DNA of 64,000 nucleotides from Clostridia bacterium (GCA_017530275.1 JAFXMP010000122.1:1-64000), one strand, 5' to 3'. Counted from the stretch's first letter, positions 33,699 through 42,795 are shown. Numbers and translations are program-made. Notes: a model not told the origin generated them from the sequence alone.

Positions 33699-34628
33699 AT
33701 GCTGTATGCCCTTTCGCTGAATCCCAGCCTGGACAAAACGGCGTCTATAGACCGATTTGATCCTGACGCGCCCAACCGCGTGCGGGTGGAAAGGCTGGAC
33801 GTGGGTGGAAAAGGCGTGAATGTGGCCCGCGCGGCTAATGCTCTGGGCGGCGATGTGAAGCTGATCGGTTTTGATTACCGCGGCCAGCCGGTCGCCAGCG
33901 CCATGGCAAAAGAAAAGGTTTCCTGCGCCCTGATTCCGCTGGCGGGCGACTTGCGCGTGAATATGAAGCTGCGGGAGGAAGAAACGGGGCGGACATTGGA
34001 AATCGGCGAACGGGGCATGGAAACCTCCCGGGAAGATATCCGCCGGATCACCGCCCGTTTGCTGGACAGCGTGCAGCCGGGGGATTGGGTGGCGCTGGCG
34101 GGCAGCCTGCCCCCCGGAGCGCTGCCGGAAACTTACGCAAAAATCTGCCGCGCGCTCAAGGAAAAGGGCTGCAGGATAGCTGTTGACTGTGACGGACCGG
34201 CATTGACCGCCGCCATGGAAGAACAGCCTTCCCTGATTAAGCCCAATGCTCAGGAGTTTTTTCATCTCACTGGCGTGAACGCGAAGGATACCGCCGCGGC
34301 AACGGCCGCTTGCCTTGGCTTGGTCAAAAAAGGCGTGGAATGGGTGTGCCTGTCCCGGGGAGCGATGGGCGCGCTGCTGGCCCATGGGGATGACGTGTGG
34401 TCCTGCCCCGCCGCGTCCGTGCCCGTGAAGGGCACCGCTGGGGCGGGCGATTCCATGCTGGCGGCCCTGCTGCTGGCAATCGCGCGCCAGATGCCGCCGG
34501 AGGACGCGCTGCGCTATGCCGCTGCCGTTGCGGGAGCTTCTGTTATGCGGCCCGGCACGCTCCTGTGCCGCGGGGAAGACGTGGAAAAGCTGATGGCGGA
34601 CTTAAGGCCGGAGAAACTTGAAAAATAA
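33699..34628 (+). CDS. fruK: 1-phosphofructokinase / tagatose-6-phosphate kinase (PfkB family)
   Basis: 309 residues. The start LYALSLNPSLDKT and DVGGKGVNVARAANALGG are the sugar-phosphate-binding signature of the FruK/LacC branch. KGTAGAGDSMLAALL near residue 245 holds the catalytic Asp in GAGDS. It phosphorylates fructose 1-phosphate or tagatose 6-phosphate with ATP. No fru PTS gene is nearby, so the exact substrate is open. SD GGGGAGGAA lies inside the end of the LCP-like gene, so the two are co-transcribed. Confidence 0.82.
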   Translation: MLYALSLNPSLDKTASIDRFDPDAPNRVRVERLDVGGKGVNVARAANALGGDVKLIGFDYRGQPVASAMAKEKVSCALIPLAGDLRVNMKLREEETGRTLEIGERGMETSREDIRRITARLLDSVQPGDWVALAGSLPPGALPETYAKICRALKEKGCRIAVDCDGPALTAAMEEQPSLIKPNAQEFFHLTGVNAKDTAAATAACLGLVKKGVEWVCLSRGAMGALLAHGDDVWSCPAASVPVKGTAGAGDSMLAALLLAIARQMPPEDALRYAAAVAGASVMRPGTLLCRGEDVEKLMADLRPEKLEK

Positions 34629-34652
34629 ATCCTGTTCTTAATTTGTCCTTTC

Positions 34653-34682
34653 GCCCCAAAGCGCTTGCGCGGGGCTTTTTTT
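34653..34682 (+). terminator. Terminator after fruK
   Basis: GCCCC-AAAGCGCTTGCGC-GGGGC followed by TTTTTTT. Confidence 0.85.
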
Positions 34683-34742
34683 GTGGCATATAATGACAGG
34701 GAATTGGATACAAAATCGTGCCTGTACAGGAGGATGAAGCAA

Positions 34743-35978
34743 ATGCCAAATTTTTCTTTGCCTGACGATGTATTTATCCGGGCGGCGGAACAGTTTCCCA
34801 CGCCTTTTCATTTGTACGATGAAGCGGGCATCCGGGCGATGGCCCAGGCGCTGCAAAAAGCCTTTTCCTGGGCGCCGGATTATAAAGAATACTTCGCGGT
34901 AAAGGCTTTGCCCAATCCCCGGATCCTGGAGATTTTCAAGGAGGAAGGCTGCGGACTGGACTGTTCCAGCGAGTGCGAGCTGCTTCTGGCGGAAAAAACC
35001 GGGTTTTCGGGCCATGATATCATGTTCAGCGCCAACGCCATGCCAGTGGGGGAATACGATCATGCCAGCGCTTTAGGCGCCATCATCAATTTAGACGATT
35101 TCAGTGATATCGATATTCTGGCGGCCCACGGCGGCATACCGGAAACGGTGTGCGCACGCTACAACCCCGGCGGGGATTTCCATTTGGGAAACGCCATCAT
35201 GGGTTCGCCCGGTGATTCCAAGTATGGCTGGATGAAGAAGCAATTGCCGGAGGGCTTAAAACGCCTCAAGGAAATGGGAGCGAAGGGCTTCGGCCTGCAC
35301 GCTTTCCTGGCCAGCAATACCACCGATAATGGCTACTATCCCAAACTGGCGGGCATCCTGTTTGACCTTGGCGCGGAAATGGAAAAGGAATGCGGCATGC
35401 CCCTCAAATTCGTGAACCTGTCCGGCGGCGTGGGCATTCCCTACCGCCCGGATGCGAAGGGAGCGGATATCCAGGCCATCGGCGAAGGCGTGAAGAAAGA
35501 ATACATTCGCGTATTCGGCGACCCCGCCCAGGGCCGGGTGGCGATCAAAACGGAGCTGGGCCGCTTTATGACCGGCCCCCACGGCTGGCTGGTGACGCGC
35601 GTTGTTCATGAAAAGAAGATTTACAAGGATTATATCGGAGTAGACGCCTGCGCGGCCAACCTGATGCGGCCCGCCATGTACGGAGCATATCACCACATCC
35701 ATATCTGCGGCAAACGGGACGAAAAAGCGGATCATCTCTATGATGTGACTGGCTGCCTGTGCGAAAACAACGATAAATTCGCCATCGACCGGCTGCTGCC
35801 GGAAATCAAAATTGGCGACCTCATGGTGATCCACGATACCGGGGCCCACGGGTACGCCATGGGCTACCAATACAACGGCCGCCTGCGCAGCGCCGAGATC
35901 CTGTACACAAAGGACGGCGATTTCCGCATGATCCGCCGGGCGGAAACCCCGGAGGACTACTTCGCCACGCTGGTATGA
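34743..35978 (+). CDS. lysA: Diaminopimelate decarboxylase-type PLP enzyme
   Basis: 411 residues, fold-type III PLP decarboxylase. YFAVKALPNPRIL carries the Schiff-base Lys near residue 52. CGLDCSSECELLLA, FGLHAFLAS, NLSGGVGIPY and CLCENNDKFAIDRLLP follow the DapDC order. It makes lysine from meso-diaminopimelate in the cytosol. ATG 34743 lies nine bases after AGGAGG; an earlier in-frame ATG at 34734 is too close to it. There is a -10-like TATAAT at 34690. No lysine riboswitch is seen. Confidence 0.85.
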   Translation: MPNFSLPDDVFIRAAEQFPTPFHLYDEAGIRAMAQALQKAFSWAPDYKEYFAVKALPNPRILEIFKEEGCGLDCSSECELLLAEKTGFSGHDIMFSANAMPVGEYDHASALGAIINLDDFSDIDILAAHGGIPETVCARYNPGGDFHLGNAIMGSPGDSKYGWMKKQLPEGLKRLKEMGAKGFGLHAFLASNTTDNGYYPKLAGILFDLGAEMEKECGMPLKFVNLSGGVGIPYRPDAKGADIQAIGEGVKKEYIRVFGDPAQGRVAIKTELGRFMTGPHGWLVTRVVHEKKIYKDYIGVDACAANLMRPAMYGAYHHIHICGKRDEKADHLYDVTGCLCENNDKFAIDRLLPEIKIGDLMVIHDTGAHGYAMGYQYNGRLRSAEILYTKDGDFRMIRRAETPEDYFATLV

Positions 35979-36004
35979 TCGAATCTGAAATCAAAGCATC
36001 ATCG

Positions 36005-36040
36005 CCGCCTGACAGCGAAAACCTGTTCAGGCGGTTTTTT
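36005..36040 (+). terminator. Terminator after lysA
   Basis: CCGCCTGACAG (36005-36015) pairs with CTGTTCAGGCGG (36023-36034), followed by TTTTTT. Confidence 0.85.
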
Positions 36041-36078
36041 CTGCATAAAAAAGCAGCGGGCAGATCAAAAAATGTGAA

Positions 36079-36107
36079 TTGCCAAAGCCGGGAAAGAATG
36101 ATATACT
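36079..36107 (+). promoter_or_regulatory. Promoter of the rhamnose operon
   Basis: TTGCCA (36079-36084) and TATACT (36102-36107), 17 bases apart, 42 bases before the rhaB start. No obvious operator dyad. Confidence 0.65.
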
Positions 36108-36148
36108 TAATTTGAAAGAAATCTGTACGGGAAATGGGATGAGAATCT

Positions 36149-37426
36149 TTGGCAAAAAAGTATCTGGCAATCGATATCGGCGCTTCCTCCGGCCGCCACA
36201 TCGTGGGCTGGAAGGAAGGAAATGAAATCAAAACCCAGGAAGTATACCGTTTTCCCAACGGGGTGGAAAAGGCGGACGGGCATTTGGTATGGAATATCGA
36301 AAGCCTGCTTTCCCATGTGAAAGCGGGCATTGACGAAGCTTTGAAAGTGTTTCCTCAAATCGAAAGCCTGTCCGTGGATACCTGGGGCGTGGATTATGTG
36401 CTGCTGGACGGCGATCAGGAAATCCTGCCCTGCTACGCCTACCGGGACGGCCGCACGGAGGCGCCCATTGAAAAGGTGCATGAAATCCTGCCTTTTTCCG
36501 ATTTGTACCGCCGCACGGGCATCCAATTCCAGCCCTTCAATACCATTTATCAGCTGTACGCCGACAAGCTGGCCGGGCGGCTGGAGCGCGCCACGGATTT
36601 CCTGCTCATGCCGGAATATCTGCTGTACAAGCTCTGCGGCGTCAAAAGCCACGAATACACCAACGCCACCACCGGCGGCATGGTGAACGCGGAAAAGAAG
36701 GAATACGACCCCGAAATCATCGACGCCCTGGGCCTGCCCCGCCGCCTGTTTCAGCCTCTTTCTCAGCCGGGAAAATATGTAGGGGATTATAAGGGCATCC
36801 GCTGCGTGCTGTGCCCCACCCACGATACGGCCAGCGCGGTGGAGGGCATCCCCATGGAGGACGGCGAAATCTACATTTCCTCCGGCACCTGGAGCCTGCT
36901 GGGCGTGAAATCCCCCGTGCCCATCACCACAGAGGAAAGCGAGCAGGCCAATTATTCCAACGAGGGCGGCGTGGGCTACATAAGGTACCTCAAAAACATC
37001 ATGGGCATGTGGCTGGTGAACCGCCTGCGGGACGAGCTGTGCCCCGGCAAGCCCTGGAACGAAATCACCGCGGAAGCGGCGGAAAAGCATTTCGATCACA
37101 CTGTGGACGCAAACGATCCCGCCTTTATGGCCCCGGAGAGCATGAAGGCGGCCTTCGACGCAGCCCTGCCCCATCCGCCCAAGTGCGCTATGGGCTACTT
37201 CCGATGCGCTTACCGCAGTTTGGCCCTGACTTATCAAAAAAACATTTTAGAACTGGAACGCATTACCGGAAAAACCTACGGCAAAATCTACATCGTGGGC
37301 GGCGGAGCCAAAAACGGCTACCTGAACCGTCTCACCGAGGAAGCCACCGGCAAACAGGTGATCGCCCTGCCCATTGAGGCGACGGCGCTTGGCAATTTAA
37401 AAATTCAAATGGAGGCGGACGCATGA
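36149..37426 (+). CDS. rhaB: Rhamnulokinase
   Basis: 425 residues of the FGGY kinase family: YLAIDIGASSGRHIVG is the phosphate-1 loop of RhaB, SVDTWGVDYVLLD the sugar-binding strand, and YISSGTWSLLGV and IVGGGAKNGYLNRL the second nucleotide-binding half. It phosphorylates L-rhamnulose. The start is TTG 36149 after GGGATGAG; no in-frame ATG fits better. First gene of rhaBAD, each overlapping the next by four bases (ATGA). Confidence 0.93.
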   Translation: MAKKYLAIDIGASSGRHIVGWKEGNEIKTQEVYRFPNGVEKADGHLVWNIESLLSHVKAGIDEALKVFPQIESLSVDTWGVDYVLLDGDQEILPCYAYRDGRTEAPIEKVHEILPFSDLYRRTGIQFQPFNTIYQLYADKLAGRLERATDFLLMPEYLLYKLCGVKSHEYTNATTGGMVNAEKKEYDPEIIDALGLPRRLFQPLSQPGKYVGDYKGIRCVLCPTHDTASAVEGIPMEDGEIYISSGTWSLLGVKSPVPITTEESEQANYSNEGGVGYIRYLKNIMGMWLVNRLRDELCPGKPWNEITAEAAEKHFDHTVDANDPAFMAPESMKAAFDAALPHPPKCAMGYFRCAYRSLALTYQKNILELERITGKTYGKIYIVGGGAKNGYLNRLTEEATGKQVIALPIEATALGNLKIQMEADA

Positions 37427-38679
37427 GTTACGAAGAAGCAAAAAAACGCTACGAGGCCCTGAATGTAAAAGTGGAAGCGGCCATGGAAACCCTGAAATCT
37501 GTACCCGTGTCCCTGCACTGCTGGCAGGGAGACGACGTGCGCGGCTTTGATACCGATCCCAGCAAGCCCTTGACCGGCGGCATACAGACCACCGGCAACT
37601 ACCTGGGCCGGGCGCGCACCCCGGAGGAACTGATGGCCGACATCGACAAGGTGTTGAGCCTGATCCCCGGCAAGCCCAAGATGAACCTGCACGCCAGCTA
37701 CGCCATCTTTGAACAGGGCGAATGGGCAGACCGGGACAAGCTGGAGCCCAAGCACTTCAAAAAATGGGTGGAATTCTGCAAGCAGCGCGGCCTGGGCTGC
37801 GATTTCAACCCCACCTTCTTCTCCCATCCCAAGTGCGACCCGCTGACGCTTTCCTCCCCCAACGAGGACACCCGGAAATTCTGGATCGAGCACGGCAAGG
37901 CATGCATCCGCATTTCCAATTACCTTGCGGAAGAATTAGGCGGCATTTGCACCATAAACATTTGGACGGGCGACGGCTTCAAGGACGTGCCCGCCGACCG
38001 CATGGGCCCCCGGGTGCGCTACCGGGAGAGCATCGACGAGATCCTGTCCGAGCCCTATGATTTCAACAAGGTGAAGCCCTGCGTGGAAAGCAAGGTGTTT
38101 GGCATCGGCGTGGAAGCCTACACCGTGGGCAGCGCGGAATTCTCCCTATCCTACGCCGCCATGAACCGGGAAAAGTGCATCCCCCTCATGGACAACGGCC
38201 ACTATCATCCTACCGAAGTGGTCAGCGACAAAATCCCCGCCCTGCTCTCCTTCTTCCCGGAAATCGCCCTGCATGTCACCCGCCCCATCCGCTGGGACAG
38301 CGACCATGTGGTGCTTTTTGACGACGAAACCAAGGAAATCGCCAAGGAGATCGTGCGCTGCGGCGGCCTGGAGGGCCGGGTGCACATCGCCCTGGATTAC
38401 TTTGATGCTTCCATTAACCGCATTTCCGCCTGGGTGACCGGCTACCGCAATCTGCAAAAGGCCTTGCTGTCCGCCTTGCTGATCCCGACGCAGGAATTAA
38501 AAGCATTGCAGGACGAAGGCCGCTTCACCGAGCTCATGGTGCGTCAGGAAGAACTGAAGACCCTGCCCTTCGGGGACATTTGGGACGAATACTGCCGCCG
38601 CTGCGGCAAGCCCGCCGACGGCGAATGGTTCGGCCAAATCACGGAATATGAACAGAAAGTGCTGGTGAATCGCAAATGA
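37423..38679 (+). CDS. rhaA: L-rhamnose isomerase
   Basis: 418 residues, the usual RhaA length. VSLHCWQGDDVRGFD at the start, MNLHASYAIFE, GLGCDFNPTFFSHPKC, CINIWTGDGFKD-like TINIWTGDGFKD and LMDNGHYHPTE contain the conserved metal-binding His/Asp/Glu of the family. It converts L-rhamnose to L-rhamnulose in the cytosol. Overlaps rhaB and rhaD by ATGA. Confidence 0.96.
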   Translation: MSYEEAKKRYEALNVKVEAAMETLKSVPVSLHCWQGDDVRGFDTDPSKPLTGGIQTTGNYLGRARTPEELMADIDKVLSLIPGKPKMNLHASYAIFEQGEWADRDKLEPKHFKKWVEFCKQRGLGCDFNPTFFSHPKCDPLTLSSPNEDTRKFWIEHGKACIRISNYLAEELGGICTINIWTGDGFKDVPADRMGPRVRYRESIDEILSEPYDFNKVKPCVESKVFGIGVEAYTVGSAEFSLSYAAMNREKCIPLMDNGHYHPTEVVSDKIPALLSFFPEIALHVTRPIRWDSDHVVLFDDETKEIAKEIVRCGGLEGRVHIALDYFDASINRISAWVTGYRNLQKALLSALLIPTQELKALQDEGRFTELMVRQEELKTLPFGDIWDEYCRRCGKPADGEWFGQITEYEQKVLVNRK

Positions 38680-39488
38680 AAGACATTTTGACCGCGCCTT
38701 TTATGGTGGAAATGATCCGCACCCTGACCAACATGTACGCCCATGGCTGGGACGAGCGCAACGGCGGCAACGTGAGCCTGATGCTGGATGAAAAGGATAT
38801 TCGGGATTACCTGAATGTGGAAAACGTGCTGCGCGTGATCCCCACCGGGTTCAGCGCGCCGGAATTGGAAGGAAAGTTTTTCCTGGTCACCGGTACGGGC
38901 AAGTATTTCAAAAACGTGCAGTACGCTCCGGAAGTGAACCTGGGCATCGTGCGGCTCCGCGATCAAGGCAAGCAGGCCGAGCTGCTGTGGGGCTTTACCG
39001 ACGGCGGCCAGTTCACCAGCGAGTTTCCCGCCCACATGATGAGCCACGTGGCTCGCCTCAAGGTGAACCCCGAAAATCGGGTGATCATGCATTGCCATCC
39101 TGCCAACTTGCTGGCCATGACCTATGTGCACGACCTGGACGAGAAAGCCTTTACCCGCACCCTGTGGCAGATGTGCACCGAATGCATCGTGGTGTTCCCC
39201 GACGGCGTGAACGTGCTGCCCTGGATGCTGTGCGGCACCAACGAGATTGGCGAGGCTACCGCCGAAAAAATGCGCACCGCCCGCCTGGTGGTCTGGGCGC
39301 AGCACGGTATTTACGGCGCTGGCAAGGACCTGGATGAAACCTTCGGCCTCATCGAGACCGCCGAAAAGGGCGCGGAAATCTATATGAAGATCGCCCACCT
39401 GCCCCGCCTCAATACCATCACCGACGAACAAATGCACCTGCTGGAAAAACGCTTCCAGGTGACAGCACGGGAAGGGTACTTGGACTGA
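38676..39488 (+). CDS. rhaD: Rhamnulose-1-phosphate aldolase
   Basis: 270 residues, class II aldolase. WDERNGGNVSLML at the start is the RhaD substrate loop. VIMHCHPANLLAMTY contains the two zinc His, and VWAQHGIYGAG the third. It cleaves rhamnulose 1-phosphate to DHAP and lactaldehyde. Last gene of the operon, ended by a terminator at 39501-39539. Confidence 0.95.
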   Translation: MKDILTAPFMVEMIRTLTNMYAHGWDERNGGNVSLMLDEKDIRDYLNVENVLRVIPTGFSAPELEGKFFLVTGTGKYFKNVQYAPEVNLGIVRLRDQGKQAELLWGFTDGGQFTSEFPAHMMSHVARLKVNPENRVIMHCHPANLLAMTYVHDLDEKAFTRTLWQMCTECIVVFPDGVNVLPWMLCGTNEIGEATAEKMRTARLVVWAQHGIYGAGKDLDETFGLIETAEKGAEIYMKIAHLPRLNTITDEQMHLLEKRFQVTAREGYLD

Positions 39489-39500
39489 TTGCGGAGATGC

Positions 39501-39539
39501 AAAAAGTAGCGCCGACCTTATGGGAAAGCGCTATTTTTT
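39501..39539 (+). terminator. Terminator after rhaD
   Basis: TAGCGC (39507-39512) pairs with GCGCTA (39528-39533), flanked by AAAAAG and TTTTTT. Confidence 0.75.
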
Positions 39540-39548
39540 GTGAAGCGC

Positions 39549-39577
39549 TTGCAGATATAGACGAATGATGATATAAT
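39549..39577 (+). promoter_or_regulatory. Promoter of the toxin-antitoxin pair
   Basis: TTGCAG (39549-39554) and TATAAT (39572-39577), 17 bases apart, 23 bases before the antitoxin ATG. The antitoxin probably represses it, but I see no clear dyad. Confidence 0.65.
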
Positions 39578-39600
39578 ATGACTATAAAGGAGGGAAAACC

Positions 39601-39876
39601 ATGGAACTGATACGACCTTCCGCGGATCTGCGGAACCATTACAGCGAATTGTCCAGAATGTGCCGGGAAACCAGGAAACCAGTTCATATTACAGTGAATG
39701 GCAGAAACGATACCGTGCTGTTGGGAGCGGTGGAGTATGCTCAAATGGAAGCAGAATTGGAATTGCTGCGTATGCTGGCGGTTGCTGAGGAGGATGTTTC
39801 CAAAGGGCGGACGGCTCCTGTGGAAGATACTTTCCGCGATATTCGCGCAGCGCTGTCGCGGGGGACAGCAATATGA
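39601..39876 (+). CDS. Type II antitoxin, Phd/YefM family
   Basis: 91 residues. MELIRPSADLRNHYSELSRM is the N-terminal DNA-binding part of Phd/YefM proteins, followed by PVHITVNGRNDTVLLGAVEYAQMEAE, the core strand and helix. The acidic C-terminus would bind the toxin encoded next. The start follows AAAGGAGGG. Overlap ATGA with the toxin. Confidence 0.88.
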   Translation: MELIRPSADLRNHYSELSRMCRETRKPVHITVNGRNDTVLLGAVEYAQMEAELELLRMLAVAEEDVSKGRTAPVEDTFRDIRAALSRGTAI

Positions 39877-40181
39877 AGTATACTGTTTTCCGAACGGATC
39901 AGTTCAACGACCAGTTCAACGACATCATTACTTACATTGCCCGGGACGCCTCTGTGGACACGGCTTTGGAGGTATTGGACAGGCTGGAAGAAAGCATTTC
40001 CAGATTGGGTGATTTTCCAGAATGCGGAAGCATACCGCATTACTCGATTTTGCGTCGTCAAGGCTACCGCGTTCTGATTGTTATGCGGTGGATTATCTTT
40101 TATAAATTCCAACCAGAGCAAGAAAACGTCATGCTTTACGCTATTGCCGATCAGCGGCAAGAATACTTGCGGCTACTTTGA
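39873..40181 (+). CDS. Type II toxin, RelE/ParE family
   Basis: 102 residues with the RelE/ParE fold: FNDQFNDIITYIARD, ALEVLDRLEESISRLGDFPECG, YRVLIVMRWIIFYKFQPEQENVML. ParE toxins poison gyrase and RelE cut mRNA; the sequence does not decide between them. It is probably held inactive by the antitoxin encoded directly before it. Confidence 0.85.
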   Translation: MKYTVFRTDQFNDQFNDIITYIARDASVDTALEVLDRLEESISRLGDFPECGSIPHYSILRRQGYRVLIVMRWIIFYKFQPEQENVMLYAIADQRQEYLRLL

Positions 40182-40196
40182 TATAAAGTGTAATCG

Positions 40197-40224
40197 CCTC
40201 TCCGATTTTCGGAGAGGTGTTTGC
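40197..40224 (+). terminator. Hairpin after the toxin gene
   Basis: CCTCTCCGA pairs with TCGGAGAGG around TTT. The T-tract is weak (TGTTTGC). Confidence 0.6.
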
Positions 40225-40308
40225 TTTAGCGCCGCAAAGAAGCTTTGGTTTTAAAACTTCTGTTCTTCCCACGTGCCGGAATACATACCTTGTGCGGGAG
40301 GGATTTGC

Positions 40309-41124
40309 ATGGGGTACGCGCTGGCATTTGGGATATTAGCGGGAGCGATGATCGCTTATCCTTCGAAGGCGGCTTCCGCCGCGTGGGATGGTCTCGCACT
40401 GTGGGCGCGGTCAGTGGCTCCGGTGCTGGGGCCGTTTTTAGCCTGCATGCTAATGCTGTCCAGCCGGACGGGCGGCGGCATGATGGTGAAAACAGCGCTG
40501 GGCTGGCTGTGTGGCTCGCCCGGAGGAGCGCGCCTTATGCAGGAAAGCGGCCTCGAAGGGAAAAAAGCGCTTCGGGCCGCCGCCATGACCGGCACCATGA
40601 GCCCGATGTTTTTCCTGGGTACGATAAGCGGATGGCTGGATGATCCTTCCGCGGGCTGCTTGATCCTGCTATGTCACATCGCCGGGGCCTTGGCGCTGGG
40701 GCTGTGCATCCCCAGCGGTGGAAGAAAAGCGCCTGTTTCCGCTGTTCCCATCCCCTTGCCCCAGGCATTGCGGGACAGCGCTTTGGCGCTGCTGACAGTG
40801 GCGCTGTGCATGATGCTGGGCTGCGTTGCGGCGCGGATGGCGGCATGCGCTTTCCCCATGCTGCCTGACGAGGCCGCGGCCGCGCTGCAATGCGCATTGG
40901 AGGTCACGGGCGGCGTAAGAGCATTGATCAGCCTGGAACTGCCGCATACTGTGCCGCTGGTGTGCGCGGCCTGCTCCTTTGGCAGCCTGTCCATTTTGCT
41001 GCAAAACGCTGCTTTCTGGCAAAAAAGCGGCGTGGATATGGGACGACTGCTCCTGCTGAGGATCGCCCATGCCCTCCTGTCCTTTGTCCTGTGTCTTGCG
41101 ATGTCGGCCTTAATGAAATACTAA
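40309..41124 (+). CDS. YlbJ-like nucleoside-recognition (Gate) membrane protein
   Basis: 271 residues with about seven membrane spans. GWLCGSPGGARLMQE near residues 66-80 matches the CGxPxGA block of sporulation integral membrane protein YlbJ, and TGTMSPMFFLGTISGWL and GGVRALISLELP fit the rest of the Gate-domain pattern. It is shorter than YlbJ (about 400 residues), so I do not assign the name. A role in sporulation is plausible given yunB and spoIIP in the window. Start ATG 40309 after GGGAGGG. Confidence 0.65.
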   Translation: MGYALAFGILAGAMIAYPSKAASAAWDGLALWARSVAPVLGPFLACMLMLSSRTGGGMMVKTALGWLCGSPGGARLMQESGLEGKKALRAAAMTGTMSPMFFLGTISGWLDDPSAGCLILLCHIAGALALGLCIPSGGRKAPVSAVPIPLPQALRDSALALLTVALCMMLGCVAARMAACAFPMLPDEAAAALQCALEVTGGVRALISLELPHTVPLVCAACSFGSLSILLQNAAFWQKSGVDMGRLLLLRIAHALLSFVLCLAMSALMKY

Positions 41125-41146
41125 AACCCCCGCTAAAAGCGGGGGC
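41123..41146 (-). terminator. Terminator of the Cys-repeat protein gene
   Basis: On the minus strand GCCCCCGC-TTTTA-GCGGGGG-TTTT, 30 bases after the stop at 41176. It lies directly at the end of the convergent YlbJ-like gene and may serve both. Confidence 0.8.
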
Positions 41147-41175
41147 ACAAGATATTCATTTCTTGAAGCCGTTTC

Positions 41176-42741
41176 TTAGTCCATCAGATACAGCATGGTG
41201 CCGAGCAGGCGCTGGTGAGCGGTGGAATTGTAAGCCAGGCTCTGATATTTGGCGCTGTAGGTGTAATCGCAGCGGCTGCAGAAGTAAAGCACCAAACTGG
41301 TATCATCGCCAAATTTTTCAGCCAGATTGATGGGCTGATTCCTGCTCATGCGCATGGACAGCAGGTCTTCCGGTTCATACTTGGTCAAATCGCCGATCCG
41401 ATTCAACACGGTGAAGAACTCCAGAGTGACGGTGAATTTGTAGGGGTCTGCCAGCTTGTAATCGATCAGCAGGTTGCCGTCCCGGATGGTCAGGGTCAAG
41501 GTGCCGACGATGTACATATTGGAGGCGACCAGTTCGTAGGTCTGCACCCCGTCCTTGGAAGCGTCAAAGGGCGTGAACATGTACCACAGATCGGTGTTGT
41601 TGGGATACAGATTCACATCGCGCAGCCGGGGACCGAAGGCGCATACGGTGTTGTTGTTCATGGTCAGAACGCCCAGCTTTTCGATCCTGGTATGGGTGGG
41701 ATCGTTCTGGCACACATACTTCTTTTCGCCTTCTTCGGTCAGGGTGGGCTTTTTGGTGACCGTGCCCTTATCCCACTTATGGCCGGTGGCCGGGAGCGTT
41801 TCAGTCTTTGTATGGGCGGAATTGAGACGGCACACATAGGTCTTCGTGCCGGTCTGTTCGCAGGTAGGCTGTTTGGTGACGGTTCCGTTATCCCAGTTAT
41901 GGGCGTTGGGATCAATGGGAATGGATTCGGTTTTGGTGTGCGCGCTGTTGATCGTGCAGGTGTAAGTGCGCACGCCGGGCTCGGTGCAGTTGGGTTGCTT
42001 GGTCACTTTGCCGCTGTCCCATTTATGGGCGTTGGGAACGATAGCGATCGGTTCCGTCTTGGTGTGGCTGGGATCGTTTTTGCAGGTATAGGTGTACACG
42101 CCGGGGTTGGTACAGTCCGGTTCCTTGGCGATTTTGCCGCCGTCCCAATTATGGCCAGTGGGCGCGATGGGCGTGGTTTCCTTATGGGAAGGATCGTTCT
42201 GGCATACACGGGTATTTTCGCCGGGCACTTCGCAGGTGGGCTGCTTGGTCACCGTCCAGGAACCCCAATTATGGCCCAGAGGAGCGATATCGCGGGTTTC
42301 CTTGTGAAGGGCATTCAGTTTGCAGATGCGGGTTTCCTGACCCTTTTCCGTGCAGGTAGGCGTTGTTGTTACCTTCCAGCTGTCCCAGTCATGGTCCAGC
42401 GCGGGTATATCTCTGTAGTTTCCGACAGTGCCGCAGACCTTGCACACCTCGTGCTCCCGGCCTTTGACCTGGCACTGAGGCGCTATGTCGGTGGCCCAGG
42501 TAAAGTCATGGGGCAGCATGGATACGGTACGCTCGGAGTTTTGCACCACGTAACCGCAGACTGTGCAGCGGGTAATGGCCTTGCCCTCGCTGTTACAGGT
42601 GGGTTTCAGCGTGATCACTTCTACCAGATTGTGCGTTCCAGGGGCGCATTCTTCAGCCGCAGCGTTTGCTGCCATGCACAGCAGCGCGATTGCCGCGATG
42701 ACGAAGATAACGATTTTTCGGATGTAATCATTTCTTTTCAT
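41176..42741 (-). CDS. Secreted protein with eight Cys/His/Trp repeats
   Basis: 521 residues. After a signal peptide (IVIFVIAAIALLCMAANAAA) come eight repeats of about 40 residues, residues 33-355, of the form GHNWDxGxVTKQPTCxxxGxxTYxCxxDPSHTKTE. The first two keep CxxC pairs (CTVCG, CKVCG). The last has Leu for its first Cys. A unique C-terminal domain of about 165 residues with CSRCDYTYSAKY follows. Such repeats are common in Clostridia surface proteins and may form disulfide or metal knots; no enzyme is visible. SD AAGGAGG ten bases before the ATG. Confidence 0.75.
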   Translation of the reverse strand: MKRNDYIRKIVIFVIAAIALLCMAANAAAEECAPGTHNLVEVITLKPTCNSEGKAITRCTVCGYVVQNSERTVSMLPHDFTWATDIAPQCQVKGREHEVCKVCGTVGNYRDIPALDHDWDSWKVTTTPTCTEKGQETRICKLNALHKETRDIAPLGHNWGSWTVTKQPTCEVPGENTRVCQNDPSHKETTPIAPTGHNWDGGKIAKEPDCTNPGVYTYTCKNDPSHTKTEPIAIVPNAHKWDSGKVTKQPNCTEPGVRTYTCTINSAHTKTESIPIDPNAHNWDNGTVTKQPTCEQTGTKTYVCRLNSAHTKTETLPATGHKWDKGTVTKKPTLTEEGEKKYVCQNDPTHTRIEKLGVLTMNNNTVCAFGPRLRDVNLYPNNTDLWYMFTPFDASKDGVQTYELVASNMYIVGTLTLTIRDGNLLIDYKLADPYKFTVTLEFFTVLNRIGDLTKYEPEDLLSMRMSRNQPINLAEKFGDDTSLVLYFCSRCDYTYSAKYQSLAYNSTAHQRLLGTMLYLMD

Positions 42742-42758
42742 CCTGAATCTTCCTCCTT

Positions 42759-42795
42759 AATGCCTGCGTCGGCGGGATCAGGCATTCGGCCGACG
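42759..42795 (-). promoter_or_regulatory. H-type pseudoknot at the ribosome site
   Basis: On the minus strand CGTCGGC (42795-42789), AATGCCTG (42786-42779), GCCGACG (42773-42767) and CAGGCATT (42766-42759) pair in an interleaved order (first with third, second with fourth) with 7 and 8 perfect pairs. The knot ends two bases before AAGGAGG. It is preceded by a GTTCTT/AAGAAC hairpin. It resembles no riboswitch class I know. Confidence 0.55.

Noticed and set aside
33699..34628. Fructose PTS operon
   Set aside because: Only the kinase is present; no fruA or fruR gene nearby.
39601..40181. Phage or island border marked by the toxin-antitoxin pair
   Set aside because: No integrase, tRNA, attachment repeats or composition change around it.
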